DNA of 64,000 nucleotides from Pseudomonas chlororaphis subsp. aurantiaca (GTDB lineage: Bacteria > Pseudomonadota > Gammaproteobacteria > Pseudomonadales > Pseudomonadaceae). The notes under the pieces are model-generated. The model was not told where the DNA came from. It made no database searches and saw only the letters and a list, made by a program, of their open reading frames with translations. The stretch is taken from positions 6,076,001 through 6,140,000 of the forward strand of contig NZ_CP059162.1 of NCBI RefSeq assembly GCF_013466605.1, read 5' to 3'. Made by a program: the position numbers and the translations under genes. Shown here in pieces: positions 1-11,550 of the stretch (its first letter is position 1; every line of letters begins with the position of its first letter).

Positions 1-204
1 CAGCGCCGGCTCACTTTCCAGGGCACTCGCGCCCCACTCCACCATCACAGGCAGGCTCATCAACCAGAACCCGCCCAGGCCGAGGGCAAAACACACACCG
101 GCCAGTCGCGGCCTCGAGCGGCGAAACCACCAGGCGAACAGAAGCAACAGCAACAGAAGGCCGGGCGGCAGGAGCAGTTGTTTGACGAAATAACGAAAAG
201 GCAT
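1..204 (-). CDS. YdcF/ElyC-like (DUF218) membrane protein, 5' part only
   Basis: Only the first 68 codons lie in the window; the rest runs off the left edge. The N-terminus is a short basic tail followed by a Leu-rich membrane helix (residues about 10-24), an Arg-rich loop and a second hydrophobic helix (about 35-52). This is typical of the ElyC/YdcF DUF218 family, which acts in envelope or lipid-carrier metabolism. The family call is inferred from the helix pattern and the position beside leuS; the diagnostic DUF218 domain is not visible. A GGAG ribosome site sits in a perfect hairpin just upstream of the ATG. Confidence 0.55.
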   Translation of the reverse strand, partial: MPFRYFVKQLLLPPGLLLLLLLFAWWFRRSRPRLAGVCFALGLGGFWLMSLPVMVEWGASALESEPAL

Positions 205-226
205 CGAGCATCTCCAAAGATGCTCG
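205..226 (-). promoter_or_regulatory. 9-bp perfect hairpin enclosing the ribosome site of the leftmost gene
   Basis: CGAGCATCT (205-213) and AGATGCTCG (218-226) are perfectly complementary, with a four-base loop. Read on the minus strand, the GGAG Shine-Dalgarno element lies in the loop and the 3' arm, and the ATG follows immediately. Such a hairpin could limit translation initiation. The function is inferred. Confidence 0.45.
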
Positions 227-331
227 AAGCCTAAGTGGGTAAAAGCAAAGCAACAACAGATACGAAACAGATTTTGTGCACAAGGTACGCGGCGTTGACG
301 CTGCGCAGATGCCCGAATGGGCTGCGCAGAC

Positions 332-652
332 TCACTTGAAGTGCAGGGATCGGACCTTTGCCGCATCCCGGGCGGGCACCTTGTCTTTCAACCAGATGAC
401 CTTGGCCGAATGTGGAGTCACTTCGTGCCTCAGGCATTCGAGCACGCTCAATTGCGTCTCACGCTCGCTACGATCCAGATAGGCTTTGATCACCTCGAGC
501 TCGGCATGACTCAGGCCCCGCAGCTCCAACTCCGCAGGACGCTCATTACGCAAGCTTCCTGCTGTTCTCGCTGTATCCAGGGCCAAAGCCAGACGATCTA
601 TCAATCGTTCGTACAACTCGGGTTTTGTAACTTTCCGCTGCGACTCAACCAT
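332..652 (-). CDS. Small conserved-type protein of unknown function
   Basis: A 106-residue hydrophilic protein that I do not recognise. It is preceded by a good ribosome site (GAGGTGAG, 6-8 bases before the ATG), which supports a real gene. The sequence is rich in Arg, Glu and Leu and predicted mostly helical, with no signal peptide, membrane segment or cysteine cluster. It sits 127 bases upstream of the YdcF-like gene and divergent from leuS. In other pseudomonads a zinc-ribbon DUF1451 protein occupies a nearby position, but the CxxC ribbon is absent here, so I do not assign that family. Confidence 0.6.
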   Translation of the reverse strand: MVESQRKVTKPELYERLIDRLALALDTARTAGSLRNERPAELELRGLSHAELEVIKAYLDRSERETQLSVLECLRHEVTPHSAKVIWLKDKVPARDAAKVRSLHFK

Positions 653-873
653 CCACTCACCTCATGAAAGTAAGACTCACTCCCCTTTTTGAGCTTAGCC
701 GCACTGCCGAAACCGGCCGGGTGCCGCGACCAACGGCCCACGGCGCGTAATCAGGGTTTCCCTCGGTAGAGCACGGTCATGTATGCTACGGCGCTTCCTG
801 TAACTCCACTTCCAGCTCGACTGGGTAGCGAAAACGCCACATTTGGCGTCACCACCGCCCAACGTTGCATTGA

Positions 874-3519
<2,646 letters not shown>

Positions 3520-3527
3520 TTGGATCA

Positions 3528-3550
3528 GGCGTCAGCCCAAGGCTGACGCC
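3528..3550 (+). terminator. Hairpin between leuS and lptE
   Basis: GGCGTCAGCC and GGCTGACGCC form a perfect 10-bp stem with a CAA loop just after the leuS stop. It has no clear T tract, so it may be an attenuator or an mRNA-stabilising hairpin rather than a full terminator. Confidence 0.4.
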
Positions 3551-3607
3551 GAATAAAACCTCCAGGGCCGCCCTGTCGGCCCACATGGTTTCAAGGGGAG
3601 CAACAAG

Positions 3608-4213
3608 ATGATCAAACGCAACCTCCTGGTGATGGGCCTGGCCGTACTGCTGAGCGCCTGCGGCTTTCAGCTGCGCGGTACCGGCACCACCGAACTGGCG
3701 ATCAAGGAGCTCGACCTGAGCGCCCGCAACGCTTACGGCGAAACCGTGACCCAGCTGCGCCAGGTCCTGCAGAGCAGTGGCGTCAAGGTCTATGCCGGCG
3801 CGCCTTACAAGCTGGTGCTGACCCGCGAACAGGAATCCCAGCGCAGCCTCAGCTACGCGGGTGCCGGTCGTTCGGCCGAGTATGAGCTGACCACCGTGCT
3901 GAACTACGAAATCCAGGGCCAGAACAACCTGCCCCTGCTCAGCGACAAGCTGCAAGTGCAGAAGATCTACATCCACGACGGTAACAACCTGGTGGGTTCC
4001 GACCAGGAGTCGCTGGAAGTACGCAAGGAAATGCGCCGCGACCTGGTGCAGAACATGATGCTGCGCCTGCAACTGCTGACCCCGACCCAGTTGGACCAGT
4101 TGCAGCAGACCGCGGATGCCCGTGCCAAGGCCGAAGCCGAGGCGCTGGAAGCCGCGCAGAAGGCTGAGGCGGAAACCCCGCAACAGTCGCCCATGCAACT
4201 GCCGAACCAGTAA
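3608..4213 (+). CDS. lptE: LPS-assembly lipoprotein LptE (RlpB)
   Basis: Outer-membrane lipoprotein that plugs and assembles the LptD barrel for LPS export. The N-terminus is a lipoprotein signal with lipobox LSAC and Cys18 as the acylated residue. The body (20-165) has the LptE fold, and the tail is Ala/Glu/Gln-rich and charged, probably disordered. At 201 residues it has the usual pseudomonad length. An AAGGGGAG ribosome site precedes the ATG. It sits between leuS and holA, the conserved order in gammaproteobacteria. Confidence 0.95.
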   Translation: MIKRNLLVMGLAVLLSACGFQLRGTGTTELAIKELDLSARNAYGETVTQLRQVLQSSGVKVYAGAPYKLVLTREQESQRSLSYAGAGRSAEYELTTVLNYEIQGQNNLPLLSDKLQVQKIYIHDGNNLVGSDQESLEVRKEMRRDLVQNMMLRLQLLTPTQLDQLQQTADARAKAEAEALEAAQKAEAETPQQSPMQLPNQ

Positions 4214-4252
4214 GTCTCGTGGGGCGTGCAAGCGCCCCGCTTGCCCTTCCTT

Positions 4253-5290
4253 ATGAAACTCGCCCCCGCTCAACTCGGCAAACACCTGCAAGGCACGCTC
4301 GCACCGGTCTACGTCATCAGTGGCGACGACCCGTTGCTGTGCCAGGAAGCCGCCGACGCCATTCGCAGCGCCGCCCGCCAGCAGGGCTTCGACGAGCGCC
4401 AGGTATTCAGCGCCGACGCCAATTTCGATTGGGGGACGCTGCTGCAAGCCGGTGCGAGCATGTCGCTATTCGCCGAAAAGCGCCTGCTGGAACTGCGCCT
4501 GCCTTCGGGAAAGCCCGGTGACAAAGGCGCGGCGGCCTTCATCGAATACTGCTCACGGCCGGCCGAAGACACCCTGCTGCTGATCAGCCTGCCCAAGCTC
4601 GATGGCAGCGCGCAAAAGACCAAATGGGGCAAGGCCCTGATCGACGGCGAGCAGACCCAGTTCATCCAGATCTGGCCGGTGGATGCCAGCCAGTTGCCGC
4701 AGTGGATTCGCCAACGCCTGTCCCAGGCTGGGCTTTCCGCCAGCCAGGACGCCGTGGAACTCATCGCGGCCAGGGTCGAAGGCAATCTGCTGGCCGCGGC
4801 CCAGGAAATCGAAAAGCTCAAGCTGATGGCCGAAGGCGGCCAGATCACGGTGGAAACCGTGCAAGCGGCAGTCGCCGACAGTGCGCGCTTCGATGTTTTC
4901 GGACTGGTGGACGCCATCCTCAATGGCGAGGCCGCGCATACCCTGCGCATGCTCGAAGGCCTGCGCGGCGAAGGTGTCGAGCCTCCGGTGATTCTCTGGG
5001 CGCTGTCCCGGGAGCTGCGGTCGCTGGCCAATATGTCGTTGCAATACAGCCAGGGCACTCCGCTGGATAAAGTGTTCAGCCAGGCCCGCCCGCCCGTCTG
5101 GGACAAACGCAAGCCGCTGATGAGCAAGGCCCTGCAGCGCTATTCCGCGCCGCGCTGGGCGCAATTGCTGCTCGATGCCCAGCGTATCGATGCGCAGATC
5201 AAGGGGCAGGCCGCCGGCTCGCCCTGGAGCAGCCTGAGCCGCCTGTCACTGCTGATGGCCGGACAACGCCTGCCTCTCCCCGCCGAATAA
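4253..5290 (+). CDS. holA: DNA polymerase III delta subunit
   Basis: Delta subunit of the clamp loader; it opens the beta ring during replication. The 345-residue protein begins MKLAPAQL, matching the family N-terminus. An in-frame ATG nine codons earlier (4226) gives an extension that is not typical. The protein has the AAA+-like delta fold with the N-terminal beta-binding region, and the C-terminal collar domain ends near 340. A small GC hairpin (GGGGCG...CGCCCC) lies between lptE and this start. It is probably cotranscribed with leuS-lptE. Confidence 0.96.
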   Translation: MKLAPAQLGKHLQGTLAPVYVISGDDPLLCQEAADAIRSAARQQGFDERQVFSADANFDWGTLLQAGASMSLFAEKRLLELRLPSGKPGDKGAAAFIEYCSRPAEDTLLLISLPKLDGSAQKTKWGKALIDGEQTQFIQIWPVDASQLPQWIRQRLSQAGLSASQDAVELIAARVEGNLLAAAQEIEKLKLMAEGGQITVETVQAAVADSARFDVFGLVDAILNGEAAHTLRMLEGLRGEGVEPPVILWALSRELRSLANMSLQYSQGTPLDKVFSQARPPVWDKRKPLMSKALQRYSAPRWAQLLLDAQRIDAQIKGQAAGSPWSSLSRLSLLMAGQRLPLPAE

Positions 5291-5445
5291 AGCCAACGTC
5301 CCGCCGAAGCGAACAAGCCCGTTCCTACAGAAAATGGGGGAATCGACGAGGACTGCTGAAAAACCCTACACATCACGGGGCTGGACAGCAGGGGCAAGCT
5401 GGCCGATCATCTGCCGCGCAAACCCACCTCAAGCGAGAACCCAAA

Positions 5446-5607
5446 ATGAGCAAGCCATCCAAGCATGGCCCCAACAAGGCCAAATCCATCATCGCCCAGC
5501 CCCTGTTCCGCAGCCGCCAGGAACGACCCGCCAAGGGCAAAGGCAGCTACCGCCGCGAAGCCTTCCAGTCTAAAAGCTGGGAGGCTTCTTACTTTCTGGC
5601 TGCATAA
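5446..5607 (+). CDS. arfA: Alternative ribosome-rescue factor ArfA
   Basis: A 53-codon gene encoding the backup to tmRNA: ArfA recruits RF2 to ribosomes stalled on nonstop mRNA. It shows the family core KGKGSYRRE (residues 31-39) and the following WEAS (46-49), with a basic N-terminal half. As in E. coli, the end of the reading frame lies within a strong hairpin (5557-5588), upstream of the stop codon. The mRNA is therefore expected to be cut or terminated before the stop, making arfA itself a nonstop message controlled by trans-translation. The hairpin is seen; the feedback control is known from E. coli ArfA and inferred here. Confidence 0.9.
   Translation: MSKPSKHGPNKAKSIIAQPLFRSRQERPAKGKGSYRREAFQSKSWEASYFLAA
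5557..5588 (+). terminator. Intragenic arfA hairpin (RNase III site or terminator)
   Basis: A 13-bp stem with two G-U pairs, GAAGCCTTCCAGT against GCTGGGAGGCTTC, with loop CTAAAA. A T-rich stretch follows. It lies inside the arfA frame, 17 bases before the stop codon, where E. coli arfA carries its RNase III-cleaved hairpin. Confidence 0.75.
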
Positions 5608-5668
5608 AGCGGAGAACCCCGCCGGCGTGATAAGGTCTGTATCTGATTCGTATTCTCTGGACCTGTGC

Positions 5669-6991
5669 ATGCCCTTCTGTCTTTCCCGTCGTTGGCACCT
5701 GCGCCAACTGATCGCTGCCTCCAGCCTTGCCCTGCTCGTCGCCTGCGCGGAAAAACCCACCGCCGCCGATGCCCAGCCACTCCAAAGCATTCAAGCCGCC
5801 CCTCTCGCCGCGCCTGCAACCGTCGCTCCGCTGGCCGTCGACAACCTGGATATCCAGCCAACCCAGACCTTTGCCCAATGGCAGGCAGGTTTCCGTGTCG
5901 AAGCCCTGAACGCAGGGATCCGCGCCGATATTTTCGACCGTGCGTTCGCCGGCATCACCCCGGACATGGGCGTGATCAAGGCCGACCGTAGCCAGCCGGA
6001 ATTCACCCGGCCGGTATGGGAGTACCTCGACGGCGCCCTGTCGCCGCTGCGCGTGCGCAAGGGCCAGGCGCTGATCAATCAGTACGCCGACATCCTGCAG
6101 CAGATCGAACAGCGTTATGGCGTCGATCGCCAGGCGCTGGTGGCGGTCTGGGGCATGGAAAGCAATTTCGGTGAGTTCCAGGGCAACAAATCGGTCATCC
6201 GCTCCCTCGCGACCCTGGCCTACGAAGGCCGTCGCCCGGCTTTCGCCAATAGCCAGCTGCTCGCCGCCCTGCAGATCCTCCAGCACGGCGATATTCAACC
6301 CGAGAAGATGCTCGGTTCCTGGGCCGGTGCGATGGGACAGACCCAGTTCATCCCAACCACCTACAACACCCACGCCGTGGACTTCGACGGCGATGGCCGC
6401 CGCGATATCTGGAACAGCCCGGCCGACGCCCTGGCCTCGACCGCGCACTATCTGCAAAGCTCCGGCTGGCAGAAAGGCCAGCCATGGGGTTTCGAAGTGG
6501 AGCTGGCGAACGGCTTCGACTATGCGCTGGCGGACGGTGCGATCCGTAAACCGGTATCCGAGTGGATGCGCCTGGGCATGAAGCTGCCCAACGGCGCCAG
6601 CGTTCCGCCAGGCTCCGAGCAGCTTTCGGCGGCCTTGCTGCTGCCAGCGGGTTATCGCGGTCCGGCGTTCCTGATCCTCGACAATTTCCGCGCCGTTCTG
6701 AAGTACAACAACTCCTCGTCCTATGCCCTGGCGGTGAACCTGTTGTCGCAACGCTTCAACGGTTCAGGCTTGATCAACGGCGTCTGGCCGAAAGACGACA
6801 TGCCCCTCAGCCGCTCCGAGCGCATCGAGCTGCAGAACCTGCTCAGCGCCAACAATTACGATGCCGGCAACCCGGACGGCATTATCGGCGCCAATACCCG
6901 CAAGGCGATTCGCAGCGCGCAGCAATCGCTGGGCTGGCCTGCCGATGGCTATCCGACCCACAAGCTGCTGGAGAGCCTGCGCTCGCGTTGA
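5669..6991 (+). CDS. Lytic murein transglycosylase with peptidoglycan-binding domain (SltB3/MltB-2 type)
   Basis: Cleaves the MurNAc-GlcNAc bond of peptidoglycan with 1,6-anhydro product formation. The start is taken at MPFCLSRR because a lipoprotein signal with lipobox LVAC (Cys26) follows. Upstream in-frame codons run back through arfA and are not credible. The catalytic Glu164 lies in GMESNFG. The MltB-like domain covers about 65-360 and a PG_binding_1 domain covers about 375-440. At 440 residues it has the full TIGR02283-type length. It is likely an outer-membrane enzyme. It matches the locus next to holA in P. aeruginosa (PA3992). Confidence 0.93.
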   Translation: MPFCLSRRWHLRQLIAASSLALLVACAEKPTAADAQPLQSIQAAPLAAPATVAPLAVDNLDIQPTQTFAQWQAGFRVEALNAGIRADIFDRAFAGITPDMGVIKADRSQPEFTRPVWEYLDGALSPLRVRKGQALINQYADILQQIEQRYGVDRQALVAVWGMESNFGEFQGNKSVIRSLATLAYEGRRPAFANSQLLAALQILQHGDIQPEKMLGSWAGAMGQTQFIPTTYNTHAVDFDGDGRRDIWNSPADALASTAHYLQSSGWQKGQPWGFEVELANGFDYALADGAIRKPVSEWMRLGMKLPNGASVPPGSEQLSAALLLPAGYRGPAFLILDNFRAVLKYNNSSSYALAVNLLSQRFNGSGLINGVWPKDDMPLSRSERIELQNLLSANNYDAGNPDGIIGANTRKAIRSAQQSLGWPADGYPTHKLLESLRSR

Positions 6992-7033
6992 GCCGGCCTG
7001 CGCGCCAATCATCAGGGTAATCGTCTTGGACAC

Positions 7034-7057
7034 GCTCGCTCCCACAGGGGAGCGAGC
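7034..7057. terminator. Bidirectional hairpin between convergent genes
   Basis: GCTCGCTCCC and GGGAGCGAGC form a perfect 10-bp stem with an ACAG loop, midway between the ends of the convergent transglycosylase and ldcA genes. The half-sites resemble Pseudomonas REP sequence. Confidence 0.55.
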
Positions 7058-7066
7058 ACAGGCTGA

Positions 7067-8014
7067 TCAGCCGAACACCACGTCCTGTTCCAGGATCAAC
7101 TGCTTCTCCCCCGCATCCAGCCTGACCATCGCTCCCAACGGCAGGGTCAGGTTCGGATCGCAGTGGCCACTGCGCCATCCAGCCAGCACAGGAATGCGCA
7201 GGGGTTCGAAGGTCTGCTTGAGCAGCCCGGCAAGCGCCTGGGGCTCCACGCCCGCCACATCCCCCACCAGCACACCGCGAAGCCTGTCGAGCATGCCGGC
7301 CAGGCGCAGGTGCGTCAGCAGACGGTCGATCCGGTACAGCGGCTCGTTGATGTCTTCGATAAACAGAATGATGCCGTCGCCATTGATCTCGTACGGCGTG
7401 CCCATGGTCGCGGCGATCAACGACAGATTGCCCCCCAGCAGTTGGCCGCAGGCGATGCCAGGCTCGATGGTGGTCAAGGGATAAGCCGCCGGATGCGCAA
7501 GCAAACTGCCAGCCTTCAGTTGCCCCCTGAGCAGGCTGAACAGCGAGGACTCGGTCGGTGGCTGCTTGTCGCCCAGCAGGTCGGCATTGAGCATCGGCCC
7601 GTGAAAGGTCACGAACCCCGCATGACGATTGATAGCCAGATGCAGCGCGGTGATGTCGCTGTAGCCGACGAACGGCTTGGCATGGCGGCGTAGCAGGTCG
7701 TAGTCGATTCGGTCGAGCAAGCGTGGGCTGCCGTAGCCACCCCGCAGGCACAGGATGGTATCGACATCGTCATCGGCGAAAGCGCTGTGCAGGTCGTTCA
7801 GGCGGACCTCATCGCTACCGGCCAGATAGCCGTCCTTCTGCTGGACCCCGGGGTAGATCCGCAGCGAATAACCTCGAGCGCGCATCCAGCGGGCGGCTTG
7901 CTCGGTATCCAGGGCGGCGGGCCCGGCAGGTGCAATCAAGCCGATCAGCCCTTGCGAAGGCAGCGCCGGCACCGGGCGTTGCGCACAAAGGACGTCAGTC
8001 GGTTGGAGGGTCAT
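7067..8014 (-). CDS. ldcA: Muramoyltetrapeptide LD-carboxypeptidase (S66 family)
   Basis: Removes the terminal D-Ala from murein tetrapeptides during cell-wall recycling in the cytoplasm. The nucleophile Ser119 lies in GYSDITAL, with the Glu in FIEDINEPL and the His in SGHCDPN completing the S66 Ser-Glu-His triad. An RGGYGS loop precedes the nucleophile. At 315 residues it has full length and no signal peptide. It is convergent with the lytic transglycosylase and is followed on its own strand by nothing else, so it is probably monocistronic. Confidence 0.93.
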   Translation of the reverse strand: MTLQPTDVLCAQRPVPALPSQGLIGLIAPAGPAALDTEQAARWMRARGYSLRIYPGVQQKDGYLAGSDEVRLNDLHSAFADDDVDTILCLRGGYGSPRLLDRIDYDLLRRHAKPFVGYSDITALHLAINRHAGFVTFHGPMLNADLLGDKQPPTESSLFSLLRGQLKAGSLLAHPAAYPLTTIEPGIACGQLLGGNLSLIAATMGTPYEINGDGIILFIEDINEPLYRIDRLLTHLRLAGMLDRLRGVLVGDVAGVEPQALAGLLKQTFEPLRIPVLAGWRSGHCDPNLTLPLGAMVRLDAGEKQLILEQDVVFG

Positions 8015-8181
8015 CCAATGGTTCTCCCTGTGTGGATTCTCTAGTGCACAGTAGCCATGAAAGCGGGCAAACAGAAGTGCCGAAACGCCACGGCGCTTGC
8101 GGGAAAAGTCTATGAAGGGAGGGAGACGCGGGCGTAATGGAAGATGATGCCCGCAAGGAAAGACCTTGCGGGCGCATTACA

Positions 8182-9204
8182 TCAGGAGACCAGGCCTTCT
8201 TTGGCCAGCTTCGCCTGCTCGTCGGCGTGGTAGGAGGAACGTACCAGCGGGCCCGAGGCGACGTTCTTGAAGCCCATCTTGTAACCTTCCTCGGCGAACC
8301 AGGCGAAGGTGTCCGGGTGCACAAAACGCTGCACCGGCAAGTGGCTGCGGGACGGTTGCAGGTACTGGCCGAGGGTCAGCATGTCGATGTCGTGCTCGCG
8401 CATGCGCTTCATGACCTCGATGACTTCGTCGTCGGTCTCGCCCAGGCCCAGCATCAGGCCGGACTTGGTCGGTACGTGCGGCACCAGTTGCTTGAACTTC
8501 TGCAGCAGAGTCAGCGACCACTGGTAGTCAGAACCCGGGCGCGCGGCCTTGTACAGGCGCGGCACGGTTTCCAGGTTGTGGTTGAACACATCCGGCGGCT
8601 CGGCGGCGGTGATTTCCAGCGCCACGTCCATGCGGCCACGGTAGTCCGGGACCAGGGTTTCCAGTTGCACGTTCGGCGACAGCTTGCGGATTTCGCGGAT
8701 GCAGTCGGCAAAGTGCTGGGCACCGCCGTCGCGCAGGTCGTCGCGGTCGACCGAAGTGATCACCACGTACTTCAGGCGCAGGTCGGCGATCGCTACCGCC
8801 AGGTTCATCGGCTCATCGACGTCCAGAGGCTTCGGACGACCGTGACCGACGTCGCAGAATGGGCAGCGACGGGTGCAGATGTCGCCCATAATCATGAAGG
8901 TGGCGGTACCGCCGGAGAAGCATTCGCCCAGGTTCGGGCAGGATGCTTCTTCGCAGACGCTGTGCAATTTGTGCTTGCGCAGCAATTGCTTGATCCGGTC
9001 GACTTCCGGGGAAACCGGAATTCGCACGCGAATCCAGTCCGGTTTCTTCGGCAGTTCGGTGGTCGGGATGATCTTCACCGGGATACGCGCGACTTTCTCG
9101 GCACCGCGCAATTTAACGCCGGTTTCAACTTTCGCACGGGCCGGGCGCTCGGAAACATCCAGCGTCGGGATCAGGGTTTGCACAGCGTCTTGCGCAGTAG
9201 TCAT
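8182..9204 (-). CDS. lipA: Lipoyl synthase
   Basis: Radical-SAM enzyme that inserts two sulfurs into protein-bound octanoyl groups to form lipoate. The auxiliary cluster ligands are Cys84, Cys89 and Cys95 ([12 protein letters not shown]). The radical-SAM cluster ligands are Cys110, Cys114 and Cys117 (CTRRCPFC). At 340 residues it has full length. It starts one base after the lipB stop, so lipB-lipA are translationally adjacent and form one lipoate operon with ybeD. Confidence 0.98.
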   Translation of the reverse strand: MTTAQDAVQTLIPTLDVSERPARAKVETGVKLRGAEKVARIPVKIIPTTELPKKPDWIRVRIPVSPEVDRIKQLLRKHKLHSVCEEASCPNLGECFSGGTATFMIMGDICTRRCPFCDVGHGRPKPLDVDEPMNLAVAIADLRLKYVVITSVDRDDLRDGGAQHFADCIREIRKLSPNVQLETLVPDYRGRMDVALEITAAEPPDVFNHNLETVPRLYKAARPGSDYQWSLTLLQKFKQLVPHVPTKSGLMLGLGETDDEVIEVMKRMREHDIDMLTLGQYLQPSRSHLPVQRFVHPDTFAWFAEEGYKMGFKNVASGPLVRSSYHADEQAKLAKEGLVS

Positions 9205-9205
9205 A

Positions 9206-9853
9206 TCAGTCGATTCCGCCCGTTAGGGTCGTCTGCTCAGCATAGTCGAGGTGTTTGACGAGCTGCGCACGCAGCCGGGCACTTACCTCGGCAAATTCAA
9301 TCGGTCCTGTGTGGTCGCTCAGCTGGGTCATTGCCAGCCCGGCATAGCCACAGGGGTTAATCCGTCGAAACGGCTGCAGATCCATGTCCACGTTCAAGGC
9401 CAGGCCATGAAAGGAACAACCATGGCGGATCCGCAGGCCCAGGGAGGCGATTTTCGCGCCATCGACGTAAACGCCGGGGGCATCCGGCTTGGCCGCCGCG
9501 GTCACGCCGTAGCTGGCCAGCAGCTCGATCAGGCACTGCTCCATCCGGCTGACCAGGTCGCGCACGCCAAAACCCAAACGGCGGACATCCAGCAGCAGAT
9601 AAGCCACCAGTTGGCCAGGACCGTGATAGGTCACTTGGCCACCCCGGTCGACCTGCACCACCAGGATATCCCCGGGAAGCAACAGGTGTTCGGCCTTGCC
9701 CGCCTGGCCCTGGGTAAAGACCGGCGGATGCTGCACCAGCCAGACCTCATCGGGAGCGTCGGTGCCGCGTTCGTTGGTAAAGCGTTGCATGGCCTGCCAG
9801 ACCGGCTCGTAGGCCATCTGGCCGAGCTCGCGAAAGCCCAGCGTTTGTGGCAT
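9206..9853 (-). CDS. lipB: Lipoyl(octanoyl) transferase
   Basis: Transfers octanoyl from acyl carrier protein to target E2/GcvH proteins, the first step of lipoate synthesis. The catalytic dyad is Lys134 (GAKIASLG) and Cys168 (INPCGY), and the [11 protein letters not shown] motif is at 71-81. The ATG at 9853 overlaps the ybeD stop (TGATG); a GTG one codon earlier is a possible alternative. At 215 residues it has normal length. Confidence 0.97.
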   Translation of the reverse strand: MPQTLGFRELGQMAYEPVWQAMQRFTNERGTDAPDEVWLVQHPPVFTQGQAGKAEHLLLPGDILVVQVDRGGQVTYHGPGQLVAYLLLDVRRLGFGVRDLVSRMEQCLIELLASYGVTAAAKPDAPGVYVDGAKIASLGLRIRHGCSFHGLALNVDMDLQPFRRINPCGYAGLAMTQLSDHTGPIEFAEVSARLRAQLVKHLDYAEQTTLTGGID

Positions 9854-10128
9854 CACAGCACCATGTGCACGAAGCCGGTGGCCCGTAACTCGCTGTTGAT
9901 GTCGTACAGCTGTTCTTGACCGGTGGCGATGATATGCAGCTGGATGGTCGTGTACTTGCCGTTGGTACTCTGGCGCTCGGCCAGGGTCTTGTGGTCAACG
10001 GTCGCGTGTTTTTCAAGGATCGCGATGATCTTGTCCTTGAAACCCACGCCGGTGTCGCCGATCACCTTAATCGGGTAATCCGCGCAGGGGAATTCGATCT
10101 TTGGCGCCTTTACTTCAGTGTCTGTCAT
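9853..10128 (-). CDS. ybeD: YbeD-like DUF493 protein
   Basis: A small 91-residue ACT/ferredoxin-like fold protein of the DUF493 family, almost always found between dacA and lipB in gammaproteobacteria. Family features visible are [12 protein letters not shown] near the start and the central KHATVDH segment. The molecular role is unknown; a regulatory link to lipoate metabolism is suggested by context only. Its stop overlaps the lipB start by one base. Confidence 0.93.
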   Translation of the reverse strand: MTDTEVKAPKIEFPCADYPIKVIGDTGVGFKDKIIAILEKHATVDHKTLAERQSTNGKYTTIQLHIIATGQEQLYDINSELRATGFVHMVL

Positions 10129-10160
10129 GGCGTAACGGCCTCGTAAGCCGTGGCGACGGA

Positions 10161-10197
10161 CGCGGCCCCCGCTCTACTTCAGAGCGAGGGCCACGCG
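10161..10197 (-). terminator. GC-rich hairpin after dacA
   Basis: An imperfect stem around CGCTCT...AGAGCG, extended by GGCCC...GGGCC. It lies in the 80-base gap between dacA and ybeD. No strong T tract is present, so it may only attenuate read-through. Confidence 0.4.
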
Positions 10198-10208
10198 GGT
10201 CGACAATA

Positions 10209-11366
10209 TCAGTTGAACAAGCCGTAGAAGAATAGGCGGATGCTATCCCACATGCGGCGGAAGATACCACCTTCGTCGACCGCGTCCAGAGCGATCAGGT
10301 CGGCGCTGTGCACCACCTTGTCGTCCAGTTTCACTTCGACTTTACCGATCACGTCGCCCTTGGCGATAGGCGCGACCAATTGTGGATTCATGGTCATGCT
10401 GGCCGCGAGCTTCTTCAGCTGGCCTTTTGGCATGGTCATGGTCAGGTCCTGGGCCAGACCGGCCTTGACCTGGGAGGTAGTGCCTTTCCAGACAGGCGCC
10501 TGAGCCAGCTCGGTACCCTTCTGGTAGAAGGTCTGGGTTTCGAAGAAGCGGAAACCATAGGTCAGCAGCTTCTGGGTCTCGGCCGCGCGAGCCTGCTCGC
10601 TGTTGGTACCGAATACCACGGCGATCAGGCGCATGCCGTCACGCACGGCCGAGGACACCATGCAGTAGCCGGCTTCGTCGGTGTGACCGGTTTTCAGGCC
10701 ATCGACGGTCTTGTCACGCCACAGCAACAGGTTGCGGTTAGGTTGCTTGATGCCGTTCCAGAAGAACTCTTTCTGCGAGTAGATCGCGTAGTGAGCCGGG
10801 TCTTCGTGAATGATGGCGCGAGCCAGGACCGCCATGTCATGCGCCGACGAGTAGTGCTCGGGGTTCGGCAGGCCGGTCGGATTCATGAAGTGGCTATTGG
10901 TCATGCCCAGGTCGCCGGCGGTCTTGTTCATCATGTCGGCAAAGGCGTCTTCGCTGCCGGCGATGTGCTCGGCAACCGCGACACTGGCGTCGTTACCCGA
11001 CTGAATGATGATGCCGTGCAGCAGGTCGCTGACCGTGACCTGCGAACCGACCTTGATGAACATCCGCGAACCGCCGGTACGCCAGGCGTTCTCGCTGACG
11101 GTCACCGGGTCGTTCTCACCGATCTGGCCGCGACGGATTTCCAGGGTCGCGATGTAGGCAGTCATCAGCTTGGTCAGGCTGGCTGGCGGCAGACGCTGGT
11201 CACCATTGTTCTCCACCAGCACGTTACCGCTGCTGGCCTCCATGAGCACATAGGACTTGGCAGCCAGCTGCGGTGGCGACGGCATCACTTCTACCGCCCA
11301 GGCGGCAGGCGTGATGATCAGCGGGACAAGCAGACACAGGCGTTTGGCAAAGGTGGTGATGTTCAT
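10209..11366 (-). CDS. dacA: D-alanyl-D-alanine carboxypeptidase (PBP5/6 type)
   Basis: Low-molecular-mass penicillin-binding protein that trims the terminal D-Ala of pentapeptide stems in the periplasm. It has an N-terminal signal peptide cleaved near AWA (about 24). The active-site motifs are SLTK (Ser63-Lys66), SGN (123-125) and KTG (225-227). A C-terminal beta domain precedes an amphipathic tail (WDSIRLFFYGLFN) that would anchor the protein on the inner membrane. The 385-residue product is called DacC (PBP5) in P. aeruginosa. Confidence 0.96.
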   Translation of the reverse strand: MNITTFAKRLCLLVPLIITPAAWAVEVMPSPPQLAAKSYVLMEASSGNVLVENNGDQRLPPASLTKLMTAYIATLEIRRGQIGENDPVTVSENAWRTGGSRMFIKVGSQVTVSDLLHGIIIQSGNDASVAVAEHIAGSEDAFADMMNKTAGDLGMTNSHFMNPTGLPNPEHYSSAHDMAVLARAIIHEDPAHYAIYSQKEFFWNGIKQPNRNLLLWRDKTVDGLKTGHTDEAGYCMVSSAVRDGMRLIAVVFGTNSEQARAAETQKLLTYGFRFFETQTFYQKGTELAQAPVWKGTTSQVKAGLAQDLTMTMPKGQLKKLAASMTMNPQLVAPIAKGDVIGKVEVKLDDKVVHSADLIALDAVDEGGIFRRMWDSIRLFFYGLFN

Positions 11367-11550
11367 CCGTCTCTCGAAATTGCTAATGGAAACTTGTCCT
11401 CGCGGACAAAACTATTCAGACAGCCTTCTAAAGGGCTGTCGCGTGTTCAGTTGTTCACTCACGACCCTTGCCGGGCTTTTGTTGTACGACGAGCCAACAA
11501 CCTGGGTTCACCCCTCAAATACCGCGGATGAACCATGAATCAGAATCCGA

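Noticed and set aside
5465..5668. N-terminal extension of the lytic transglycosylase
   Set aside because: The 68 extra codons overlap arfA in another frame and precede a normal lipoprotein signal, so the start at 5669 is preferred.
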